Shown one piece after another: positions 35,832 to 46,941 of a DNA stretch of 64,000 nucleotides. Within the stretch, counting starts at the first letter, position 1; each line of letters begins with the position of its first letter. The DNA is taken from positions 248,001-312,000 of the forward strand of contig VWND01000016.1 of assembly GCA_009599575.1 (NCBI GenBank), read 5' to 3'. The notes beneath the pieces were generated by a model. That model was given only the letters and a program-made list of their open reading frames with translations, ran no database searches and was not told the DNA's origin. Origin of the DNA: Blumeriella jaapii. Its lineage: Eukaryota; Ascomycota; Leotiomycetes; Helotiales; Drepanopezizaceae. The position numbers and the translations under genes were made by a program.

Positions 35832-36932
35832 GGTGAACTGGAGCGCTGTGTGCTCAAACTAGTCTTGGCTTGTAATGTTTGCTGGTGGGTGTTGAGAGGA
35901 GCAAATTGAGTAAATAACGAACGACAAAGGCAAATGAGAATGGAAAAAGTAGGGGAATAGAAAATACTCCACCCTAAGATCTATTGCATTCCTCGCCATG
36001 AAAATCGAGATCAGTGTGTGATGGGCATGTAGAGTTGGGAGTAAGCAAGGGGTCTTGAAATGACATTCTCACCTAACCTAGGGAGAACGACGAGCCCCAT
36101 GTTCGGAGTCTAACAAAATATGAACACCTCAAGCAATGCAGAAGACACTCAGTGACTACATTTATTGAGGACATTCGTAGCATCAACAGGCGAGCCCAGA
36201 ATTCTGAAGGCAAACGTATCGGCACAAAAAAAACGCGTCCGCTGTAGCAGATCAGAAATGCAATCCACTCCTCGGTCCCTCTCCCTCGCCCTCGCCCTCG
36301 CCCCTACTGGCTACACAAATCTATATTCATACTTGCCTCACCCACTTACTTCTTCAACTGAGACACTCACTCACTTACTCACGTTCATCTTCTTGGACAC
36401 GTGGAAAGCAGGTTACCTGGTTGCATAAAAGGAGCAAGTCTTGACGATGATAATAATCTGCGTACAAAGTCAAGATGAGCGTCTTCATCTTGGTGTGTGC
36501 GGCTCTTTGATAGAGGGAAAGGGCTTGTTTGAAGAGAGAACGAGTTCAAAGTCATCAAGGTCCCGAGAAAATGCAGTCAGTGAACTTATTTGCATCGTCT
36601 ATGATGTCCCCCAGAAATTTGGGGTTAAAAATGCTGCAACTAACGGGCCGTGAAGGCTGTCTATCCACTGCCTTCATGTTGTGATGAAGGCAATTGCAGA
36701 GGAGTCGTTTTGCACGCAACAACCCTAATGCTCGACAAGCCTTGTTGGTCGACCGATACCACCGAAGAAAAGAACCGACCAAACGCGCAGATGCTATTGT
36801 AGTCGCAGTCGCAGTCGCAGTCGCGCTCAATTTCCGGTCCAAGAAATAAACCCTCTCGTCAAGCCACTAAGACATGGCAAAAACAATACCGTGCGACTTC
36901 CACTCCGCGAGACCTGGCTTCTCAGAAGATCC
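35832..36932. other. intergenic between secreted-protein gene and Argonaute 3' end
   Basis: Holds a (CTCGCC)n run at 36286-36303, a (CAGTCG)n-type run at 36799-36825 and otherwise ordinary sequence. No gene is supported. Confidence 0.55.
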
Positions 36933-39900
36933 TTAAATGTAAAACATTGAATCTCTAATTCTCTCCGGAAGGGTGGGGGTTGCGGGGATCACCGGGATCG
37001 CCGGGGCGCCACTGGCAACACTTGGGGTGGCTGAGGACTCTCTGGGGTCGAAGTGCTCCGAGAGATAGCATCTGAGGCGAGTGCACAACAAATCCGCGTA
37101 ATAGGCGGGTGGGCAAAGCGACACAGTCTTGGTCGCACGACCAAAGAGATGGGACATGTTGTGAGTGAGGTCCTCAAGAGCATCGGCTGCAGTTATGTTT
37201 GTCTTCTGCTTGGAGAAGCGGAAGATCTCGTCCAAGACCACATAATAGTGAGCCGAACGGGCCGTACCCTGGAGGCATTGATGAGCTTGCAGGTAGAAGT
37301 CCCAATTTCTAGCTTCCGTCACACCACGGTCAACGACGGTGCCAGGTTGGCAGTTGGACGTTTTACTGGCAGTTTCTTCCGAGACGGGGTAGAACCGAGT
37401 GTGGTGACGCTTGCCACAAATGATGATCGAAATCCGGGGGAGTCCTTGCTTTGTAACGGTGGCAGGGTACTTTTGGCGGCATGCATTTCGGATCAGGGGC
37501 AGCTCATCCTCAAGGACTTGCGAGTACTGACCCTCGGACACTCCGTCGCGGTAGATCAAGATGTTCTCTGGGAGCTGGGGATTCTTCTTGCGCCAGACGT
37601 CCAGACGCGACATCATCAACTTTTCTAAGCCGGTCACCATCTCCTTTCTGGGATCCTGGACGAGAAAGTCACTTGGCCACTGGCCAAGCCACTTGTCGAC
37701 GCTACAAACTATGCCAGCAACACTTGGGGCGGAAGGATCCGAGCCGGGAGAAGGATGGGTGACATCGAGACCGACTACCATCGTCTTTCCTTCACTGATT
37801 ATACCAAGCTTGGCCGAGTCGAGGGTCTGATTGATGCCCCCGGCCTTCAGGTTGAATTTCAACGAAACGTTGCCAAAATACTGTTCCTGTCTCATAGTCT
37901 TCACAAAATTCTCGGCTTTAACGCAAACCGTGTGGATCCCAACCTTTGAATCAGCAATGGTTTTGATGCTGTTGTAGATTGCCACGTCGGAGAACGGGAG
38001 AATGCAGAGAACGAAATTTGGTCGACTAGGTGACTTTTCCATGCAGCCAAAGATGTAGCTGATTTGCTCATGGTTCCGAACCTCTTGTCCATCCATGAGA
38101 TTGATCGTCGGAGGTGCGGGGATTGTCACGAGTCCGTTGGCATTGATGCCGGATTTGATCAGGAAAGCCTTGAAATTTTGGACGTGCCCTGGAATTTCCT
38201 TAGAGTAGTCACGGCCTCTGTTTGATCGAAAGTGAATGTAGGTCCATCTGCCAAGGTTGCCGCCGGTGTGGAACTGCACTTTTATCATGTTCCAGCTCCC
38301 ATCTTTTGGGAGGACCGATTTCGATTGACCTTTCTCACCATACCTGATCTGCGGAGGCGCAAGCACACGAGCACTGACAGTGAGAAGATTGTTGGCGACT
38401 TCAAGGCCAAGGGATCTCTGGTACAGGGTTAGATTTGATATCGAATGTCAACCAAAGTGAACTTACAGCGACGGAATTGGTGTTTGAATTGAGTCCAAGC
38501 GCGGCTCGGCCACCACCGACAATGGATTTGGCGTTTTCCGCAGGCTTGCGGCAAGCGAACTTGATCATCTCCTTCGTCTGGTCTGGGCTCAGACGGCGGT
38601 TGATGACTTGCCCGGGCTGGACGACGCATGCCTCAGCTGGAATGTAGCTTGGTTTGTCCATTGTGCCAACATTTACCACTGGGTTACGATCGTTCAGTTG
38701 AATCTGGGGGTACTCTAAGAACGATGTTAGTATCTGGTTTTCAGCAAAGAGGTGAGACCCACTCTTTTGGAAGTAGGTGAAGACAGAGATGTATTGATTG
38801 GTAGGAAGCTTGGGTCCGGGTTTGGGGCCACTGGCCTTCTTTCCCTTCCCTGGGGGAACAGCATTGGCACCAGCAGCAGCTGGAGGACCGTCGGCGGACA
38901 ACCAGAACTTTACACCTTTCGGTCCGGCACCGTGGCCATCGATTTGGGGGGGATGTTCGTCTCTTCTACCATCGTTGGGATGCGCTAGACCAAAGATTGT
39001 CTTGATCCTGGGAACGGTTTGTCCCTTTTTGTTCTTCTTCACCGGAAGATGGATCTGTTCGACTCGAATGAACTTCAACTTCCTATGAATCCCGGTGATG
39101 TTGCCGGTTCCAAGCTTGACATAGAGAAAATCCAGACGCACTGGCTCAAGGAAGACGCCATGGGTCACGTTGACGTTGAGGAGCAGGCCCCCAGTTGCCG
39201 GACGAACACTCTGAAAGTATCCACGAAGAGCTTCGAGCCCTCCGCCAAGTGCGGCGATATTGTTCGCATTCGCTTGGCTACGATCAAGGGAGTAATGTCG
39301 GCTTGGGCCGACAGACGTCATTCCGTCGTGCGATTGAGGGTGACTTCCGAAGACGGCGTTCATGACTTGAATGATCTCGGCCTTTTGAGCAAAGTCATGA
39401 TCGGCGTTCGCGGTAGCCAGGTAGCTGCACAAGCCAGAAACCGAGAATGTCAAAGGGGTGACCACTCTGACGGTGTATGTTATAGCCCTCTCAAGAGGCT
39501 CGTCCTGGCCTTCTGCCTTGTATGGAATCTGGACAGTGAACCCGTCCGGGATAGCCAGGATCCGTGGCGAGATGATCATGCTTTTCCACTCGGTCGCAAG
39601 ACCGGTGAATTCGGGCAGCTCAAGGAGAAGCTGAAAGACGCGAGCTAGCTTCTTGCCAACAACCGCAGGGGTCACTTCAACGTTGTACCGAGTCAAACTG
39701 AGCTTCGGTGGCACCTTTATCTTGAAGTAGTTGGCATAGACGGCGATCTTCATGCCCATGGTACCAAAGGCTGGGCGAGGGGGCATCTGATTCGCGAGTG
39801 GATTTTTGGCCACGGCACCAGCAAGACTTCCAACGTTCTTGGCGTACGCAGTTTCAACCGCGAGCGATTGAGCATCTGGGATCGGGGAGGGGTTGTTTGG

Positions 39901-40214
39901 ATCGCTAGATAGTCAGCAACATTCAGTATCAAGCTCCAACTTTCCAAGGCTTACCGGAAGACTGTAGGTCCACCACCTCCACCACCACCTCCACCACCGT
40001 AACCTCCACCACCTCCTCCACCACCGTAACCTCCACCACCTCCTCCACCATAGCCTCCACCACCACCACCACCATGGCCACCACCGCCCTTATAGCCTCC
40101 ACCACCCTTGTGGCGGCCTTGACTACCTCCAGCTCCACCTCCAGCTCGACCGCCACGATTTCCACCACCTCCTCTGCCGCGATCATCATGGCCGCCACCT
40201 CCTCGTGCAGACAT
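36933..40214 (-). CDS. Argonaute protein of the RNA-silencing pathway (QDE-2-like)
   Basis: Guide-RNA-directed slicer of quelling/RNAi. Exons on the minus strand are 40214-39955, 39904-38763, 38714-38467 and 38417-36933, giving 1044 residues. The intron at 38762-38715 is exactly 48 nt with no stop, so an uncorrected reading would insert 16 false residues. Residues 1-86 are an RGG and GGY-rich tail. Then come N, L1 and PAZ (about 330-500), MID and PIWI. The catalytic set is Asp768 in GLDVTHPSP, Glu809 in PRKEMVTGL, Asp841 in YRDGVSEGQ and Asp992 in PAYYADLLC. The last is Asp, as in Neurospora QDE-2, not the His of animal Ago2. All four are present, so slicing is likely retained. No Dicer or RNA-dependent polymerase lies nearby. 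Confidence 0.95.
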
Positions 40215-41914
40215 TGTCAGAGGGGTGTTGAGGGAAGTGTGAAGTGAGTTGCAGTCAGTAAGGGTCGGCGAAGTAGTCCACAGTGACTAAGCGTCGACGT
40301 GAGGGTAGGCGAAGTGTTTGTTGAGAGAGAGAGCAGGTTGGCAGTCCTTGCTTGGCAGCCAGGAATCCAACAAATAACGGGACTGGGTACTTGAAGAACC
40401 TCAACCCGAGTGGAAGTCCCTTGACCTGAATGACGAGGAGTCTGCTGGTGGTTTGCCTCTAGATTTTTGTTAGATGTGTGACTCGCTAGTGGGTGCTGGT
40501 ACTCCTGTGGTACGAAGCCGGTCGAGGAATGAAGAAGCAAGGAGAAGTCACAGTCCAGAAGTGAGGGGGGACGACGTCTTATATGGTCGAGAGTCTAGGT
40601 TGATGCTTGCTTCCATTCCTGACCTTTTCATGCTCTCTGAGGAAGGAAGAGAGGGAGTACGAAGGAAGGAAGGAGAGAAAGAAAGAAGGAAAGAAAAAAA
40701 AGAACAAAGAATCAAAAAAGAAAAGAGAGGGGGGGGGGGGGGGGGGGGGGGGGAGGGAGAAGAGCGCGCGCGCCCCTTCCCCGGGGATCTCACTCGAACA
40801 CGAGGTGCAGAGGTGTCAGGTATGGGTATGAATCTGGGAGACAGACAACTGCGGCTGTCATACAAAGGTATAACTGGGGGGGTGACAGGATGAACGGATG
40901 ATAGACTGACTGACCTTGGGAAATCTTCCCTCCCTGGGCGAGGAGTATTAATTCCAAGACAAAAGAGGCATGTAACTTGACCAGAGAGAAGAAACTGAAA
41001 CAATCGAGTTGATCTCGATGTCAGTCAACCGATATCACCGAGCTGGAGAAAGGGACAATGGAAAAGGAGAAGGGGAGATGAGAAGGTGAGAAGAAGAGAA
41101 GAAGAGAAGAAGAGTTCAACTTGACTTGACCGCCAATTTATATCGCGGATGACTGGCGAGGGAAAAAGAAAAGAAAAACAGGGATAGCGACATACGAGAG
41201 GGATTGGTTCGCCGATGGGTGAGCAGGCCGGGAAGAAGTAGCAAACGGAGCATCCAAAGGTGATTGATTGCTCTGCTTCCACGAAGTCGTATGTCGAACT
41301 GGAGCAAGAGGAGGGACGGGACGGGGCGCCATGGGCGCGTTTGTTTGCATCCATGCGGCCGCTGGGTTAGCGGGATCACGTGATAGATACGCTTGTCGTA
41401 TTCGGTATTGGCGCATCACGTGCAGATCATGAGATACTGCACAGTACTGTACAGCACTGCAAGTTTGACTCCATAAATCATCAATCAATGCCACCTGGGC
41501 AGCTTCCAGACTGACATCAGGCAATCAAAAGTAGGCCTTTTGTTTGAACTAAGGACCAAACCGTCACAGTAATAAGCCCGAGACGAAGTACGGTACAGTA
41601 CGAAACCTAGCCCGAGACGAAGTACGTCGCTATTTTCGAATCACAAACCCCATTTAAGTACCTAGGTAACTTGCTTCTGTTAGAAATAAAGTACGAGAAA
41701 ATTAAGGAGAAAGAAAATTAAGGAGTCACAAACCGAGTACAAATACAATGGAGCTTTTCCGTCAAACGAGCGAGTATCGAGATCAGAACCAATCCAATAC
41801 AGTACTTCCGTGGCTTTGCCTTTTCACAGCATACCAATCTCCAAGAACGATTTATTCAAACATTTTCCTAAGCGATAAAAGCCATTCTCCGTCAAAGCAT
41901 TGCTTAAAAACAAA
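40215..41914. other. intergenic region upstream of Argonaute and of the small secreted protein
   Basis: Divergent promoter region of 1.7 kb. Contains a 25-base G run (40729-40753) preceded by an A/G-rich tract from about 40640, an (AAGAAG)n stretch at 41091-41113, and GTACWGTAC copies near 41439 and 41594. A short direct repeat, GAGACGAAGTACG, occurs near 41580 and 41615. No further gene is supported. Confidence 0.6.
40729..40753. repeat. G25 homopolymer
   Basis: Twenty-five consecutive G residues on the plus strand, about 515 bp upstream of the Argonaute start codon, within a longer purine-only tract. Such a run can form quadruplex or triplex DNA and is also a common place for base-count errors. 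Confidence 0.9.
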
Positions 41915-42247
41915 ATGCAATTCCAATATTTCAGCCCGACAAGCTTCGCTTTTATTTTCGCTAGCGCCAGCCTCGCTTTCGCCGCCAATACTACAGATCC
42001 ACAACCCGACAAAGGCTGCACTATCGTTAATTTCAAAAAGAGCGGCGGCGAAGACGTGTCTGTTTGCATTATGGGCCAGGATGGGCGATTTTGCGACCGC
42101 AACGACGCCATTTGCGTCGGTCCTTATTTGGGCAAAAAACAAAGTTACAATGCTGCGATCAATCAGGCGAATCAGATCGAGTGTCAAGATAAGGAGGAAG
42201 ATCAGTCTTGTTTACAAACGGTGCAGTGTTGCGATACGAAGACTTAA
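41915..42247 (+). CDS. small secreted cysteine-rich protein (effector-like), 110 residues
   Basis: Single exon. Residues 1 to about 23 form a signal peptide (MQFQYFSPTSFAFIFASASL then AFA). The mature chain of about 87 residues has eight cysteines, in KGCTIV, SVCIMG, RFCDRN, AICVGP, IECQDK, QSCLQ and QCCDTKT, enough for four disulfides, with a CC pair near the end. Small size, secretion and even cysteine number fit fungal effectors or antimicrobial-type proteins, but I recognise no family and assign no activity. An upstream in-frame codon at 41900 is not an ATG, so 41915 is chosen. Confidence 0.7.
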   Translation: MQFQYFSPTSFAFIFASASLAFAANTTDPQPDKGCTIVNFKKSGGEDVSVCIMGQDGRFCDRNDAICVGPYLGKKQSYNAAINQANQIECQDKEEDQSCLQTVQCCDTKT

Positions 42248-42773
42248 TTCTGGCTGGCGAGAAATAATAGAGGGAGGAAAGGAAGGACCGACCTGTGTAT
42301 ATAGACCCGAAAGAGCTCGAAAAGGTATAGCTATGGCAGAAGAGATATACTGTAAATGAGCCAAGATCCGTGACCGAGTGAAAGCGAGGAAAACCTCCGT
42401 GATTGACACCAACTATCACAGACCATTCAAAAAGAAAAGACGAAGCAGACGCTCTTACTGCTACTCCAAGCAGGAAGCGCAAGCCAGGGGCCAGAGCGAC
42501 GGCGTCGAAGATCGGCTGCAGAATCCCGTTCTCTCTGTCTCGCGGTATTGTTCATTGCACTTTTCGATGCATTCCTCGTGGTATCCCGTTGCAAAGATGC
42601 AAGCTTCTGATTTCATTCTCGTTTTTCATGCCAGCTGGCACCGCATTCCCACCACGTAGCCTTCGACAACCGTTCATCTCTTTCACATAACCTATCGGCA
42701 TGCAACAACCACTTACTCATACACCACCACAATCGCTATTTAAACGCTGGCCCCTGTTCTCATCAACACCAGC
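42248..42773. other. intergenic, upstream of the disrupted F-box-like gene
   Basis: Ordinary sequence. A TATA-like TATTTAAA lies at 42737-42744, 30 bp before the ATG of the next element. No gene is supported here. Confidence 0.5.
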
Positions 42774-43193
42774 ATGGGCCTGTTCAGTAAGCATCCCTGG
42801 GAGGTGCGGAATATGGTCTGAGAAGATGTCTTGCCACGACCAAAGAGTCCACGGGAGCGGCAGGACGAGGATGAGAACGAGGGTCCCTTCAATGTGAACA
42901 TCCTGCGTACAAACCTGCAAATCTATGCCGAGGTATCACCGCTGCTTTACGATAAAGCCAGGCTCACATTGTACATCACGAAGAACAGAGACGGCGACCT
43001 TGGCTATTGCACATGGGTACGACTCCCACACCACCAAGATTGGTCGTTCGAAGCCACCAAAGACATGGAAGACCTGTCTGATTTTCCATTTGGAAGGCTA
43101 GAAAAGCTTGAAGTGGTGATGGACGATTCTAGAGACATGGCTGTGTGGAAGGATTTTGAAGCCAGAATAAAGATGTCGTACCTTGAGCTGTGA
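42774..43193 (+). pseudogene. disrupted relative of the fungal 'EIRN-xIYE...QIYAE...LLY' (F-box-like) family
   Basis: From the ATG at 42774 the frame reads MGLFSKHPWEVRNMV and hits TGA at 42819-42821. The same frame then continues open, as EDVLPRPKSPRERQ and ILRTNLQIYAEVSPLLYDKA, to the stop at 43191-43193 without a further break. The pattern of an EIRN-MV start followed by LRTN-QIYAE-PLLY is that of a large family of fungal proteins that often carry an F-box-like or 2EXR-type N-terminus. In intact members a codon for an aromatic or other residue stands where TGA is here. The remaining 140 codons are shorter than usual members. An alternative is a short intron that removes the TGA, for which GTGCGG at 42804 is a poor donor. 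Confidence 0.45.
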
Positions 43194-43871
43194 AGAGTTG
43201 AATGCAATTACTCATATCAAGGTTTGAAGCTCGAGATAAATAACCGGAGGAGAAACGAAGACACAACGAGTTCCGGCTTTAGAATTCCTTTGAAATCAAA
43301 TGGAATCGGAAACCCACATGGACTGTTTGAGGAAAAACACTGTCTATCCTATTGTACAGTGACCTCGCTCCCAACTAATTTGACTCGAGTAAAGTAAGAG
43401 TTTGACACCAAGCACGGCGAATCGAGAAATGACAGGCATGGTCGGCGCCAAAGCAGTTGCATCCATAGACCTACATAACAGCCATTCCCAGATACTTAAT
43501 CTACGACAGAGCTGCACGAAGAAACAGAGGAACACAGAAATCAGGCAAACACGGATCGGATTGTGGAATGGGTCCTGCAAAACTCCGCATGCATGTGGCC
43601 AGTTGGCGGAGGTCGGATAACACGTAAACCACAAGAAAAAAAAAACGATTTACTATGCCTGTGTGTATGAGACATGTTGAAATCGAAATGCTGTGTAGGT
43701 ACAGAAAGGCAAAGTGACTGTGCAGGCGGGAGCTGTCTCTGTAGAAAGTCACCTGATACCAGAAGCTTGTGTCGAAAGCGAGGCGCTTAGATAATAGATA
43801 GCAGAAAATCTTCCGACACAGCTCAGAAGAAATGCACGCGTCGCAATCCTAATTCTTGCCCTACCGCCACA
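43194..43871. other. intergenic, upstream of SDA1
   Basis: Contains an A-rich run at 43637-43646 and the SDA1 promoter and leader. No gene or repeat of note is supported. Confidence 0.55.
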
Positions 43872-46229
43872 ATGGTCAAGAAACGAGTCGGCGCCCTTGA
43901 TAAGGTGGAGGCAGACCTGTTGTTACTCCAATATCAGTGTATGCGCTTCCAGCTAATTTTCTCAGGTCGAGTCTGCAGTACAAAATCAAGAGGGATCCCA
44001 AGTGAGCTCCACCCTGAATTTGGTCGATTCGCATGCTGACCCTCTTTAGGTCATACCACAGTGATTTCAGAAACCAATTCGAGCAATATGTGTCTCAGCG
44101 CGACATCTTTCTGGAGTCGCCCCGAACCGCCCTCTCCAGCGGCATTGTCTCGTTCCACGACCTGATCGATTTCGTGGCCCACGTTGCAGAATGCTTCCCA
44201 GAAGACACGGCCGAGTTCCCGGAAGACCTGAAGAGAATGCTCACATTGCATCATGCAGTACTAGACAGCGAATTGCGGGAGAAGCTTGTGGGAAGTCTAG
44301 TCTTGTTGCGCCGGAAAGACATCATTGATTCGGCGAGCCTGCTCAACACACTGTTCCCCATCCTGGTCTCTACGCCGAGCAAGACCCTACGCACTCTACT
44401 GTTTCAGAGAATCATATCGGATCTGCGAACCTCGAATTCGAAATCTATCAATCACCGCCTCAATCGCACGATCCAGACCGCTCTCCACAACCTCCTGGTA
44501 TCAGACCGGACCTCACAAAAGGGTATCTGGGCAGTCAAGATTACAAGAGAGCTCTGGAAGCGCCAGATCTGGACCGATTCGAAGGCTGTGGAGATCATGA
44601 AGGAAGCTGCTCTGGCGGAGAATGCCAAGGTGATTGGAGGAGGTGTAAGGTTTTTCCTTGGAGGTGACAAGGAGCGAGAAGATCAGCTCGAGGACGACAG
44701 CAGCGACGATGAGAAAGTAATTGACATTGGGAAGCTAAAGCACCAAGCTGGGATCAATAAGAAGACCAAGAAAACGAAGAAATCCTTGGAGGAGGCCGTG
44801 AAGAAGATTAAGAAGGTCGAGAAGAAGAAGAACCAGCCGCACCCTCTCAATTTCTGCTCTGCACCTGCTCCACGATCCGCAAGGCTTTGCCGAGACCTTA
44901 TTCTCCAAACATCTACACAACTCGAAGTCGAAGCTCAATCTGGAGCAGAAGTTAATTGTGCTACAGCTCGTTTCTCGATTAGTAGGTCTGCACAAACTGA
45001 CGGTCATCTCTCTATACTCCTACTTTATAAAATACCTCACTCCCCGACAACCGTCCGTCACATCTTTCCTGGCGTCTCTGGCACAAGCAACACACGACTT
45101 GGTGCCGCCCGATGCGTTAGAGCCTCTTGTACAGAAGATCGCGAATGAGTTTGTGTCAGAAGCATCTGCGTCTGAAGTTGCATCTGCCGGACTGAACGCC
45201 ATTCGAGAGATTTGCGTCCGACAACCTCTAGCAATGAACGATACGCTCCTACAGGATTTGGTGATGTACAGAAAGAGTAAAGACAAGGGGACGATGATGG
45301 CCGCTAAGGGACTATTGTCGCTGTACCGGGAGGTTGGTGCTGATCTGTTGAAGAAAAGGGACAGAGGCAAGAAGGCTACCATGGGCATCAAGAGTGGTTC
45401 AATTAAAGAGCGGAGGTTCGGAGAACAAGAAGCGGGCGGCATTGAAGGCCTCGAGCTTCTCGAGGAGTGGAAGAGAAACGAGAGGAAGCGGAAACGAGAA
45501 GAGGCTGGCCTGCCTGAGCTTGGCACAGACGAGGAAGGTGACAGTGACGACGAGGAGGAAGAGGCCAAGGGCTGGGAGAACTGGGATGCCGAGTCAGATG
45601 CAAGCGACGACTCTGGCGGGTGGATCAACGTCGAAAGCGACGCCGAGATAGACATCAGCGACAGCGAAGGCGAGAAGCCCAACCCGAAGAAAGCGAAGCT
45701 CGATCAGAGCGTTGCCGAGAAGGAGGAGAAGGAGAAAGCAGACCAAGCACTAGAGCTGAAAGTCTCGAAGCTTGCGACGACGAAGATCCTCACTCCTGCC
45801 GATCTTGCGAAACTCCAAGAGCTGCGCCTGGAGGCTGGTCTGGACAAGGCCATGGGCAAGAACAAGACGCAGGCGCAACGACTCAAGGAGATCGCCGAGC
45901 GACACGCTGACGATGCCTTGACCGCCGATCAGATCGAGGGCTTCTCGAAGCTGCGGAAGAGCACCAAGGAGGAGATGATCGCGCTGGCGAGGGAGGGCAA
46001 GGGCGAGCGCGGCGAGCACAAGAGCACCAAGGCGCTGAGGCGGCAGAAGAAGGAGCAGGAGGGCAAGAGCTCGACGAACAAGGAGAAGGCGCGGAAGAAG
46101 AACTTCCTGATGACGCTGGGCAAGGCCAAGTACAAGCAGAAGCGGAGTCTGGTGCAGACGAAGAGGGTGCTGCAGGGTCATATCGAGCGGAGCAAGAGGG
46201 GTGGCAAGAGGGGGAATGTGGGTATGTAG
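43872..46229 (+). CDS. sda1: Sda1, nuclear 60S ribosome biogenesis protein (one apparent frameshift)
   Basis: Essential nucleolar/nuclear factor for pre-60S maturation and export. Exons are 43872-43918, 43966-44001 and 44050-46229. Without one surplus base they give 753 residues, close to yeast Sda1. The first splice (47-nt intron, donor GTTGTT) restores the family motif VEADLSSLQYKIKRDP. The frame breaks at about 44851-44858. Before it the text reads KKNQPHPLNF, and after it ALHLLHDPQGFAETLFSKHL, both conserved. Then VLQLVSRLVGLHKLTVISLY and YFIKYLTPRQ follow. The C-terminal third has acidic stretches (DEEGDSDDEEEEAKGW) and Lys-rich stretches ending KRGGKRGNVGM, typical of nucleolar proteins. 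The Hul5 and PABP genes show the same single-base type of break. Confidence 0.92.
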
Positions 46230-46844
46230 ATGCATTCTAGCTAGCAATGATACGGTTTCGATTCGGGCTGCACGTGGCAGGAATCCAGTAACCTGCCGCG
46301 TGCGGATTCTACCAGACTCACTCTGACCAGCCTTTTCATAACCTTCAGGATTCGTACGGAAGTGGGAGAAGCAAAAGTGGCGAACCACAGTGATTCTGCG
46401 TCTTGAGAAAGCAACAAAATGCAAATCCCAACAACTACTTTGTGATCGACCGACAACTGATGATCTAGGTTCGTTTTTTTACCCATCAATGCTTCCTTCT
46501 ACTCATTAAGTAAGAACACTTAACACCGAATTTCAAAAAACATTTAAACTTATAAAAGGCACGAATATATATAAATGTACAGTATAACTAACTAACCATA
46601 CACGTGTGTGTGTATCATGCATCGATAACTCACTACCCTGCTCATGCATGCATTGGCCGTAAGCGAGAAAACGCGATAAAGTAATTCCGGGCACGGCACA
46701 AAGAAAATCTGCCATCACGAGAGCGGCTAATCTGTCTAAAAAGCCACCGAAGCCCATTTTGCAACCAAAATCGTGTTTATCTTCAACGTCTCGCTAGGCC
46801 AAAAAGAATCGCTCGCTGGAATGAGAAAAATGCCAAAAATATGT
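46230..46844. other. intergenic between SDA1 and the tRNA gene
   Basis: SDA1 3' UTR followed by AT-richer DNA with TATATA words near 46567-46573. No gene is supported. Confidence 0.55.
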
Positions 46845-46941
46845 TTCCGGAACGGGGAATTGAACCCCGGTCTCCTGCGAAACTCTTTAGACGTGGTCAT
46901 CTAATGAGAGGCAGAAATGCTAGCCACTACACCATTCCGGA
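46845..46941 (-). tRNA. tRNA-Glu(CTC) with a 25-nt intron
   Basis: On the minus strand the acceptor stem TCCGGAA pairs with TTCCGGA, followed by an A discriminator. The D arm reads TGGTGTAGTGGCTAGCA, and the T arm is CGGGG-TTCAATT-CCCCG. The anticodon stem TCTGC/GCAGG encloses loop C-T-CTC-A-C. The anticodon CTC is at 46908-46906. The intron, 46904-46880, sits in the standard place one base 3' of the anticodon. The mature length is 72 before CCA. The closing pair of the anticodon stem is a T-G wobble. It decodes GAG. Confidence 0.93.

Noticed and set aside
27408..40214. A secondary-metabolite or defence gene cluster around the nitronate monooxygenase and secreted-protein genes
   Set aside because: There is no polyketide synthase, peptide synthetase, terpene cyclase, P450 or transporter in the window. 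The neighbours are unrelated single-copy genes.
43934..43965. A 29-nt intron in SDA1 following LLLLQYQ
   Set aside because: Too short for fungal splicing. Using the donor at 43919 gives a 47-nt intron and restores the conserved EADLSSLQYKIKRDP.
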